Below, piece after piece: positions 7,955-15,184 of a stretch of DNA of 64,000 nt (position 1 is its first letter; the number at the start of each line of letters is the position of its first letter). The translations under genes were made by a program, and so were the position numbers. The DNA comes from Kitasatospora sp. MAP5-34 (GTDB lineage Bacteria > Actinomycetota > Actinomycetes > Streptomycetales > Streptomycetaceae): positions 30,248-94,247 of the forward strand of contig NZ_JARXZC010000031.1 in NCBI RefSeq assembly GCF_029894335.1, read 5' to 3'. Below the pieces are notes generated by a model. It saw only the letters and a program-made list of their open reading frames with translations, searched no databases and was not told the DNA's origin.

Positions 7955-9405
7955 CGCAGGCTCCTCGGCAGCGCCACCCCTCGGACGGCACAGCGATGCC
8001 GCAAGCGGTCCCAGCCGGGGCCGGGTTCACAGCCTCCGCGTGCGGTGAAAGTCATCGCGGGGGTGGTCACTGCGAGGCCCCGGTCGTTGCCGCCGAGCAC
8101 GTGGACCTCCGCCACCCTGCGCAGGCCCGTCCCGGGCTCCCGGACCAGGTGGACGATCACCTCCAGGGCCGCGCGGAGCTGGCTGTGCAACGACAGCCGG
8201 TCCAGTCCGGCGAGCGATCCGAGGGCCTCAAGTCGCGCCGGGACATCGGCTGCGGTGTTGGCGTGGACCGTCCCACAGCCGCCCTCATGGCCCGTGTTCA
8301 GCGCGGACAGCAGATCGACTGCCTCCGCCCCACGCACCTCGCCCACCACCAGCCGGTCGGGACGCATCCGGAGCGCCTGCCGCACCAGATCTCTCAGGGT
8401 GAGCTCGCCGAGCCCCTCCTGATTCGGCGGGCGGCTCTGCAGGCGGACCACGTGCGGATGGTCGGGCCGGAGTTCGGCCGAGTCCTCGGCCAGGACGATC
8501 CGCTCGCCCGGTCCGACCAGTCCGAGAATCGCGGCGAGCAACGTGGTCTTTCCGGTGCCCGTACCACCACTGATCAGCAGCGACAGCCGCGCCCGGAGGA
8601 GGTCCGAGAGCAGTTCGGCTCCTGCGGCCGGAAGCGATCCGCTCACTACCAACTCGTCCAGGGTGAAGGGACGGGACCGGCAGATCCGCAGGGAGATATG
8701 GGTGCAATCGGCGGCGATCGGCGGGAGGACCGCGTGCAGCCGAGTACCGTCGGGGAGCCTGGCATCGACCCACGGCCGGGCGTCGTCGAGCCGTCGACCT
8801 GCGGTCGTGGCGAGGCGGTGGGCCAGGTGCCGCACGGCGTCGGCATCAACAAAGCGGATGCCGACCGCCCGTTCGAGACCGGCACCCCGGTCCACCCACA
8901 CCTCCTCAGGCCCGTTCACCAGAACGTCCGTGACATCGGGCTCGCCCAGCAGCTGGTCGAGCGGCCCGGCCCCGACCAGTTCGGAGCGGAGCACTCGTAC
9001 GGCGTCGAGGGCGTCACCGCCCCCGAGCGGGGGCCTGGCAGCCCGGAGTGCGGCCGCCACGGAGCCACTCGTCGGCGGGGCGCCTGCCTCCACCAGCCGC
9101 AGCCGTACCGCGTCGATCAGCGCGGCCGCACGCTCTTCGGCACGACCACGTACGGTGCCGCCCATGGCCGCGCCGCCTGGCGGCGCGGCACCGGCCGCAG
9201 CACCACCCGTCGCAGCCCCGGCCGACCTCGCGTCCCCCGCTTCCGCCGGTCCGGCCGAGGTGCGCTCGGGGCCAGGCTTTCCGTGAGGCGGGTGTTCGGC
9301 GGCCCCTGAAAGCGATCGCGAGCGTGAGCTCGGACGACGGCGGTGCGGACCGGTCGTGCCGCTGGTCCCGTCCGCCCGTCCCGGGCCGCGGAGACGATCC
9401 GTCAC
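7951..9405 (-). CDS. tadA: TadA/CpaF-type secretion ATPase
   Basis: 484 residues with a GTG start coupled to ssd by a GTGA overlap. Residues 1-95 are a low-complexity, Gly/Ala/Pro-rich extension. The catalytic part has VTDVLVNGPEEVWVDRG, Walker A GGTGTGKTT (about residue 280), an Asp box and the Walker B/His-box region QALRMRPDRLVVGEVRG...GHEGGCGTVHA. This is the motor of the tad machine, powering assembly of Flp-like pilins through TadB/TadC. The upstream neighbour ssd has a deviant Walker A, as TadZ-type localisation factors do. Confidence 0.92.
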   Translation of the reverse strand: MTDRLRGPGRADGTSGTTGPHRRRPSSRSRSLSGAAEHPPHGKPGPERTSAGPAEAGDARSAGAATGGAAAGAAPPGGAAMGGTVRGRAEERAAALIDAVRLRLVEAGAPPTSGSVAAALRAARPPLGGGDALDAVRVLRSELVGAGPLDQLLGEPDVTDVLVNGPEEVWVDRGAGLERAVGIRFVDADAVRHLAHRLATTAGRRLDDARPWVDARLPDGTRLHAVLPPIAADCTHISLRICRSRPFTLDELVVSGSLPAAGAELLSDLLRARLSLLISGGTGTGKTTLLAAILGLVGPGERIVLAEDSAELRPDHPHVVRLQSRPPNQEGLGELTLRDLVRQALRMRPDRLVVGEVRGAEAVDLLSALNTGHEGGCGTVHANTAADVPARLEALGSLAGLDRLSLHSQLRAALEVIVHLVREPGTGLRRVAEVHVLGGNDRGLAVTTPAMTFTARGGCEPGPGWDRLRHRCAVRGVALPRSLR

Positions 9406-10523
9406 AGCACACCTCCGTCCGCCGTCGCCGTCGACGCGGGCGGCATCGCCTCGTCCAGGAAGCCGCTGCAGAAACGTGCGAGCGGCCCCCTCGCGCGGAT
9501 TCCAGGAGGTGATCCGCGTTCCACATCGAGCGCGAGACCGGGCTCGATGGGAAGCTCTCCGGCCAGCCGAAGGCCGAGGCCCCTGGCGATCTCCGGGCCC
9601 GCCAGACCCGCCGGGCCCGGCACCCGGACCACCGCCCGCAGGTCCGACAGCCTCATCCGGGCGGCCGCCGCGACCCGGTCGGCGGCGGCCATCGCCCGGA
9701 GCTCGGCCGGCACCACCAGCAGCCCGGTGTCTGCCTGTTCGAGTGCCTGCCCGGCAGCCGGGTCAAGGTGCCGGGGCAGATCGAGCACTACGAGGCCACC
9801 ACGTCGGCGAGCGGCCGCCAGCACGCTCCGCATCGCTTCGGGTGGCACCGCGAGAGTGTCACCGCGATCCCAGGAGAGGGCTGTCAGATGGTGCAGCTCA
9901 GGCAGCGCCTTGGCGAGTTCGGCGCCGCTGACCCTGCCTCGGGAGCCTGCCAGATCGGGCCAGCGCAGGCCTCCGGCGCTCTCACCGCCGAGCAGGATGT
10001 CAAGGCCTCCGCCCAGCGGGTCGGCGTCGATGAGCATGGTCCGATGACCCGAGCGCGCCGCCGTGATCGCGAGGGCGCACGCCAGTGTCGATGCCCCGGC
10101 GCCGCCGCGACCGCCGAGCACGGCGACGGTCAACGCGGGCGGGCCCACTCCCTCGGCCGCGTCCGCGATCCGGTCCAGCAGCCAGGCCTGGGCGTCCGGC
10201 AGAAAGAGTACGTGCTCGGCGCCGAGCTGGACGGCTCTCACCCAGACCTCGCAGTCGTCGAGGTCGAGCCCGAGCAACAGGACTCCGGCTCGGCGGGTCA
10301 GCCCAGCACAGCGTTCGGCGAGGTCGTCGCCGACCAGCACGAGAGGGGCGCTCTCCCACAGCCCCCTGGGCGGTGGGGCGCCGCACAGCAGGTGCGGGTC
10401 GGTGCCCGCAGCGGCGCAGAGCCGCAGGAGGTGCTCGGCGAGCGCCTCGTTCTGCGTGACGATGAGCGGGCCGGACAGTCCGGCCTGGTCCGCAGGGTGG
10501 TGATCGGTGATCGGTGTCGACAT
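9402..10523 (-). CDS. ssd: Septum-site-determining protein Ssd (MinD/TadZ-like)
   Basis: 373 residues with an N-terminal receiver-like domain (LIVTQNEALAEHLLRLC...LVLVGDDL) and a C-terminal ParA/MinD-type ATPase with the deviant P-loop GGRGGAGASTLA. The family includes mycobacterial Rv3660c (Ssd), where it affects septum formation, and is related to CpaE/TadZ, which positions tad systems. The ATG has GGGGGAGA upstream. It is first in the leftward operon, so the promoter should lie in 10524-10760, next to two DnaA boxes. Confidence 0.9.
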   Translation of the reverse strand: MSTPITDHHPADQAGLSGPLIVTQNEALAEHLLRLCAAAGTDPHLLCGAPPPRGLWESAPLVLVGDDLAERCAGLTRRAGVLLLGLDLDDCEVWVRAVQLGAEHVLFLPDAQAWLLDRIADAAEGVGPPALTVAVLGGRGGAGASTLACALAITAARSGHRTMLIDADPLGGGLDILLGGESAGGLRWPDLAGSRGRVSGAELAKALPELHHLTALSWDRGDTLAVPPEAMRSVLAAARRRGGLVVLDLPRHLDPAAGQALEQADTGLLVVPAELRAMAAADRVAAAARMRLSDLRAVVRVPGPAGLAGPEIARGLGLRLAGELPIEPGLALDVERGSPPGIRARGPLARFCSGFLDEAMPPASTATADGGVL

Positions 10524-10687
10524 GACTGTCTCCCCCGGTGAGGTGCTGTCCAGGACGTCGATCCCAATCGCTCGGGTCGGCGCCTGCCGGTAGGGCGTCA
10601 GCCGCGCTCCCCCGGACGGGAGATGGAGGCTGCCCGGTCACCACGGTGGGGGCTGAAGCGGAATCCGTCAGCCTCCTTCCGATTGCC

Positions 10688-10713
10688 TGTGGACAACTCG
10701 GGGCTGTGGATAA
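10688..10713. promoter_or_regulatory. Pair of DnaA boxes upstream of ssd
   Basis: TGTGGACAA at 10688-10696 and TGTGGATAA at 10705-10713 are the reverse complements of TTGTCCACA (the usual Streptomyces DnaA box) and TTATCCACA (the E. coli consensus). They are in the same orientation, 17 bp start to start. They lie 165-190 bp upstream of the ssd start, in a locally A+T-richer stretch. No dnaA, dnaN or oriC gene context is present, so a promoter role is more likely than an origin. Confidence 0.6.
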
Positions 10714-10989
10714 CTTTGTTCACTCACACGAGGGAAATTACGCAAAGAATTGACGCCACCGGCAGTGCCGCAACAGCACCCGGAACGACGGCACGGGCAC
10801 GTGCGAGGGGCTCGGAGATCAACGCGAAGGCCTCTCGAAGCAGAACGTCAACCCTGCAAGAATGATCACTCAGAGTGACGAGCTGGTCATGGCCATCACT
10901 ACCTGATCGGGGGCGGCAAGCGAGGAGAACATCGCTCCGAGCCGTCCCTCAAACCCCCCGAAAAGCCCGAGAAATGGCCTCGGACGTGC

Positions 10990-11024
10990 GACGACCCCCG
11001 CCGGGGGGGAGAGCGGGGGTCGTC
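10990..11024. terminator. Strong 12-bp hairpin in the ssd/HAD spacer
   Basis: GACGACCCCCGC at 10990-11001 pairs perfectly with 11013-11024 across an 11-nt loop. It lies in a 665-bp gene-free spacer (10524-11188) between divergent genes, where no gene end needs a terminator. It could end a small RNA or be an RNA/DNA regulatory element. Apart from the DnaA boxes I see no other clear feature in the spacer. Confidence 0.5.
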
Positions 11025-11188
11025 TACCCACGGTCCGACTCGGGGGGGAGGAGCCGGACCGGGTTAGCACGGTCGCGAACGATCCGTGACTTCCATGGTG
11101 TACCCGAGAGCCCAGAAACACAAACCCGCGCGCCCAGGAGTACGCCGAATGGCGGGGCGATTTGGGCCGCCCTCTATCCTCGGTTCCC

Positions 11189-12103
11189 GTGGACACCACC
11201 GAGAACGCCGACATCGCGGACCACGGCGGGAACTTCGCGCCCGGTCCCGCGTCGAACGACATCGCACCCGCCCTTGCCGCACCTCATCGCCACCCGTTCG
11301 GAGTAGCGCGAACCGCCGCTTTCTTCGACCTTGACAAGACGATCATCGCCAAGTCGAGCGCGCTGGCATTCAGCCGCCCCTTCTACCAAGGCGGTCTGAT
11401 CAACCGTCGCGCCGTACTGAAGAGTGCCTACGCGCAGTTCCTCTTCCTGGCCGGCGGCGCGGACCACGACCAGATGGAGAAGATGCGCGAGTACCTGTCC
11501 GCACTCACCCGAGGCTGGAACGTCCAACAGGTGCGCGAGATCGTCGCCGAGACCTTGCACGGCCTGATCGACCCGATCATCTACGACGAAGCCGCTTCGC
11601 TGATCGAACAGCACCACGCGGCCGGCCGGGACGTCGTCATCGTGAGCAGCTCCGGTTCCGAGGTGGTGGAACCGATCGGGGCTCTCCTCGGTGCGGACCG
11701 CGTCATCGCCACCCGACTGAAGATCGAGGACGGCCGCTACACGGGCGAGATCGAGTTCTACGCCTACGCGGAGAACAAGGCCGCCGCGATCCGCGAGCTC
11801 GCCGAAGCCGAGGGGTACGTACTGGCCGACTGCTACGCCTACAGCGACTCTGTGACCGACCTACCGCTCCTGGAAGCAGTCGGACACCCGTCGGCGGTCA
11901 ACCCGGACCGCGCGCTGCGCAAAGAGGCGGTGACGCGCGAATGGCCGGTGCTGGTGTTCGACCGCCCGGTCGAACTGCGCCGCCGACTCCCCGAGTTCTC
12001 CGCCCCCAGCCGCAGTGTGGTGATGGCTGTCGCAGTAGGCACCGCACTGGTGACGGCCGGGGCGCTCTGGTACGCCTCCCGGCGGCGCCAGCCCATCGAG
12101 TGA
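11189..12103 (+). CDS. HAD-IB phosphatase with C-terminal membrane helix
   Basis: About 304 residues. HAD motif I is FFDLDKTII, motif II IVSSSGSEVVEP, and motifs III/IV run from GYVLADCYAYSDSVTDLPLLEAVG. The cap region and spacing fit the HAD-IB group (phosphoserine-phosphatase-like). A C-terminal helix (VVMAVAVGTALVTAGALWYAS) followed by SRRRQ should anchor it in the membrane. The S. coelicolor homologue at this locus is annotated as a morphological-differentiation-associated protein. The start is uncertain: GTG 11189 was chosen because a TATCCT -10-like hexamer lies a few bases upstream and no ribosome site exists, suggesting a leaderless message; ATG 11162 is the alternative. Confidence 0.85.
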   Translation: MDTTENADIADHGGNFAPGPASNDIAPALAAPHRHPFGVARTAAFFDLDKTIIAKSSALAFSRPFYQGGLINRRAVLKSAYAQFLFLAGGADHDQMEKMREYLSALTRGWNVQQVREIVAETLHGLIDPIIYDEAASLIEQHHAAGRDVVIVSSSGSEVVEPIGALLGADRVIATRLKIEDGRYTGEIEFYAYAENKAAAIRELAEAEGYVLADCYAYSDSVTDLPLLEAVGHPSAVNPDRALRKEAVTREWPVLVFDRPVELRRRLPEFSAPSRSVVMAVAVGTALVTAGALWYASRRRQPIE

Positions 12104-12202
12104 CACCCGAACCATCCCGCCAGCCCTCCGCCAAATCGGACAAAAGGTAAAGACTTCTCGTTTCGGGTTCCCCTTTCCCCCAAACCGCGATAGAAATGAG
12201 TT

Positions 12203-12429
12203 ACGGCCCGCGAGACCCGGTCAGGACCCTAAGAGGTCAAACCGACAACGCAGTTCAGGCCCCACGGACCGAGTACAGATAACTGAGCACCCACATGCAG
12301 CCGACCCGCTGTCGGGCCGCCGCACCAGGTGAACGGGCAGGATCCCCGCCTGATGGGCACTTCCGGTGCATGCTTGGTAACCCGGTACCTGTACCAGCGG
12401 CGGCACCCAGCTCCATCAGGTGCCGCCGC
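12203..12429 (+). ncRNA. Candidate 6S-like RNA in the HAD/Fic spacer
   Basis: From memory, the 6S-like RNA gene of S. coelicolor lies in the spacer next to the homologues of these two genes. Here the 401-bp spacer 12104-12504 has no ORF with coding character. A TAGAAA -10-like hexamer at 12191-12196 would start a transcript near 12203. GTTAC near the 5' end can pair with GTAAC at about 12377, GGTCAGG can pair with a CCTGAT segment at about 12350, and an 11-bp hairpin closes the region at 12397-12429, giving about 200-225 nt. Strand and ends are inferred. Confidence 0.3.
12397..12429. terminator. 11-bp GC hairpin between convergent genes
   Basis: GCGGCGGCACC (12397-12407) pairs perfectly with 12419-12429 over an 11-nt loop. 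It lies 76 bp beyond the stop of the leftward Fic-like gene and downstream of the rightward HAD gene, so it can act as terminator for either or for the candidate RNA. There is no U-tract, as is common in actinomycetes. Confidence 0.6.
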
Positions 12430-12504
12430 ATCAATGCGTTCACGCCCCGCCCGCACTTCCCGCCCGGCTGCTCCTCTTGCCCGGCTCTCGCTCTCCGGCG
12501 TCGC

Positions 12505-13497
12505 TCAGACCATCCCGCGCTGCATCGCCTCGCACACCGCCGTACTCTCGCGCACCCCGAGCCGGAGCGCCTCGCCACAGTGCGCGATCCAGGCGGCCAT
12601 GCCGACGGCGGTGCCACTGAGATAGCCCTGCAGAGCGCGCTGGTAGGCGGCCGTACCCAGCTCGGCGAAGCCGACCTCGGCGGGGCAGATCGCCTTCGGG
12701 TCCAGGCCCTCCGCGATGAGGACGATCCGCTGCGCAGCGCGCGCGATCATGCCGTTGTGCGAGCCGAAGGGGCGCAGTGCGAGCAACTCGCCGTGCACCA
12801 CTGCGGACACCACCAGCGCGGGCGTGCCGCTCGGGCTGCCCTCGGCGCGAGCGGCCAGCAGCTGGGCCAGCTGCTCCAGCCGCGCGGTGGCCTCCTCGGC
12901 CGACGGCGCGGGGGGCAGGTCGAGCGCCGTCGCGGCACTCTCGCCGCCGGAGCGGGCGCCATCTCCCCGAGGGGCCTGGTCGCCATGAGGAGTTTCGCGG
13001 CCGACCTGATCGGCTTCGTCGTCGGCGTGTGCCTCGTCACCGGCGCCGTGCGACAGGCTCTCGGCGATGTTCAGCTCCAAGGGGAACAGTGCCGCCGCCT
13101 GCTCCCCCGGAAGCCTGGGCCGACCGGCCGACTCGTCAGCGTCGCCGACCGCGAGCAGGTGCAATCGCGCCAGCACCTGGAGCGGCGAGTGCCGCCAGAC
13201 CCCCAGCAGCTGCCCGGCCTCGGCGGAGATCCGCAGCGCACCACCGACCGTGCGGGCCTCCGGGTCGGCACTGAAGTCGCTGCGCCGGCGTACCTCCTCC
13301 AGTGGCCAGTCCGCTCCGTCGAGGGCGGCGGAGGCCCTCGCGCCGCGCAAGGCGGCCTCGGAGGTCACCTCCTGCGCGCGGCGGCGCATCACGCGGTGCC
13401 CGTACAGCCGGTCGACTGCCTTGCGCACCTCAGCGACGGCGGCGGGCACTCCGGGGAGGTCGGCCAGCGGGGCGAGGGGATCAGTTCCAGTGCTCAC
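12505..13497 (-). CDS. Fic-like domain protein with degenerate catalytic motif
   Basis: 330 residues. The core VVHGELLALRPFGSHNGMIARA aligns with the Fic motif HPFxxGNGRxxR, but the catalytic His position is Arg (LRPF) and GNGR reads HNGM. The upstream helical region (EVTSEAALRGARASAALDGAD) resembles Fic-family N-terminal helices. The residues around 150-190 are a low-complexity acidic/glycine insert. Homologues at this locus are often annotated as oxidoreductase, for which I see no nucleotide-binding motif. AMP transfer by the normal Fic mechanism is not expected. It diverges from the CooC-like ATPase gene. Confidence 0.6.
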   Translation of the reverse strand: MSTGTDPLAPLADLPGVPAAVAEVRKAVDRLYGHRVMRRRAQEVTSEAALRGARASAALDGADWPLEEVRRRSDFSADPEARTVGGALRISAEAGQLLGVWRHSPLQVLARLHLLAVGDADESAGRPRLPGEQAAALFPLELNIAESLSHGAGDEAHADDEADQVGRETPHGDQAPRGDGARSGGESAATALDLPPAPSAEEATARLEQLAQLLAARAEGSPSGTPALVVSAVVHGELLALRPFGSHNGMIARAAQRIVLIAEGLDPKAICPAEVGFAELGTAAYQRALQGYLSGTAVGMAAWIAHCGEALRLGVRESTAVCEAMQRGMV

Positions 13498-13836
13498 CTA
13501 CCCGAGAGTAATGACTCCCCCGGCATCACCGTCACAGCAACCCCGTCATCACCCGTTCGAGGCATTCCTCGACTCATGCCCATATGGCACCCCGAACCAC
13601 CGCTAGCATGACACCTATCGGTGACGATAACTATTTCCAACAACGCTCCCGGGCGCCTCGGATCACCAGTCGAACCCGGACGGATCCGGTCGGACCCGGT
13701 CGAACTCAGCCGGACCGACCCTGTGCCAGTCGCAGGGCAGCTCAGAGCACCCAAGAACACTCAGCACATCCCAGAACCTTCCAGAGCGTTCCGGTACGAA
13801 CGCCGGTGGACGCTGGAGTGAGAGCCGGAGCCTCAG
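13498..13836. other. Divergent promoter spacer
   Basis: 339 bp between the divergent Fic-like and CooC-like genes. It contains a TAGCAT hexamer near 13606-13611 and an A+T-richer stretch at about 13618-13650. This is followed by short direct repeats of GGA(C/T)CCGGTCGGACCCGGTCG-like sequence around 13680-13715. No gene is seen; both promoters must lie here. Confidence 0.4.
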
Positions 13837-14823
13837 ATGAAGATCGCGTTCGTCGGCAAGGGCGGCAGCGGGAAGACCACGCTGTCCGCTCTGTTCATCC
13901 GCCACCTGGCCGCCGCCGGCCGCCCGGTCATCGCGGTGGATGCCGACATCAACCAACATCTGGGCCCTGCACTCGGCCTGAGCGACAGTCAGGCGGCCGA
14001 CCTTCCGTCACTCGGCGCCCACCTGCCCCAGATCAAGGAGTATCTGCGGGGCGACAATCCACTGATCGGCTCGGCCGACGAGATGATCAAGACCACGCCG
14101 CCCGGCCGCGGTTCGCGTCTGCTGCGGATCGTCGAGGAGAACCCGGTGTACGCGAGCTGCGCCCGGCCGATCGCGCTGGACGAAGGGTCTGTCCGGCTGC
14201 TGGCCACCGGCGCGTTCACCGAGGAAGACCTCGGCGTGGCCTGCTACCACTCCAAGGTGGGCGCGGTCGAACTACTGCTGAACCACCTGGTCGACGGCCA
14301 GGAGGAGTACGTGGTGACCGACATGACGGCCGGCTCGGACTCGTTCGCCTCCGGCCTGTTCACCCGGTTCGACCTGACGTTCCTGGTCGCCGAGCCGACC
14401 CGGAAGGGCATCTCGGTCTACCGGCAGTACAAGGAGTACGCCAGGGACTTCGATGTGGCCCTGCACGTCGTGGGCAACAAGGTGCAGGGCCCTGACGACC
14501 TCGCATTCCTGCAACGCGAGGTCGGCGACGACCTGCTGGCGGTCTTCGGCCACTCCGAATGGGTACGCCGTCTCGAACAGGGCACCGAGCCGCCGCTTCA
14601 GCTCCTGGAGCCCGCGAACCGCGCCGTCCTGGAAGCACTGAAGCGGCAGGCCGACCAGGCCCACGCCCACCGTGATCCGCAGCGCTACACCGCACAGGCC
14701 GTCACCTTCCACCTCCGCAACGCGCAGAGCTGGGGGAACACCAAGGTCGGCATCGACCTGGCGAGCCAGATCGACCCCGGCTTCGTACTCGGCACCGACC
14801 AGTTGGACGGCGCGCACGCCTGA
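13837..14823 (+). CDS. CooC/MinD-like P-loop ATPase
   Basis: 328 residues. The deviant Walker A GKGGSGKTT is at 7-15, with the ADAD...NQHL switch region following and TDMTAGSDSFASGL as the switch II-like part. The family includes CooC nickel-insertion and Fe-S/MinD-type NTPases that act as dimers. Two Cys lie in the middle (YASCARP, VACYHS) but no CxxC pair typical of CooC metal binding is seen, so the cargo is unknown. A GGAG lies 9 bp before the ATG. It is followed by a strong terminator, so it is monocistronic. Confidence 0.82.
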   Translation: MKIAFVGKGGSGKTTLSALFIRHLAAAGRPVIAVDADINQHLGPALGLSDSQAADLPSLGAHLPQIKEYLRGDNPLIGSADEMIKTTPPGRGSRLLRIVEENPVYASCARPIALDEGSVRLLATGAFTEEDLGVACYHSKVGAVELLLNHLVDGQEEYVVTDMTAGSDSFASGLFTRFDLTFLVAEPTRKGISVYRQYKEYARDFDVALHVVGNKVQGPDDLAFLQREVGDDLLAVFGHSEWVRRLEQGTEPPLQLLEPANRAVLEALKRQADQAHAHRDPQRYTAQAVTFHLRNAQSWGNTKVGIDLASQIDPGFVLGTDQLDGAHA

Positions 14824-14866
14824 CGACCTTCGTCCTCGCCCAGCCGCGCACCCGACGCCTCACGCA

Positions 14867-14911
14867 CGAGAGGGCCGGTAGCTCCCATCACGGGAGCCAC
14901 CGGCCCTCTCG
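14867..14911. terminator. Long hairpin terminator after CooC-like gene
   Basis: CGAGAGGGCCGGTAGCTCCC at 14867-14886 pairs with 14892-14911 with a single mismatch and a 5-nt loop, 44 bp past the stop codon. Confidence 0.85.
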
Positions 14912-15184
14912 CGGCGTCCGGCCACTCTTCAAGCAGGTTCCTGAACGGTTCGAATACCACCCTTAGGGGTGAATCAGCCCCGCAGCCCTACCGCGCAATT
15001 TCACGCTGTGCAAAGATCTCATTACTCTCAGTTTACCAACTCTTGATGGTCCAAGGCCGGACGTGACACCCTCCGCCGCGCCTACGCCATCCCGCCACAC
15101 CGTCGCGACTCACGACAGCCGATCCGACTCCGAGCACCAACCCCGGACCTGACTGCGTTCGTTCCCCCGGAAAGACGGGAAGAC

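Noticed and set aside
10862..10906. 14-codon ORF (MITQSDELVMAITT) before the orphan hairpin
   Set aside because: Very short, no ribosome site and no amino-acid pattern typical of attenuator leaders; not reported as a gene.
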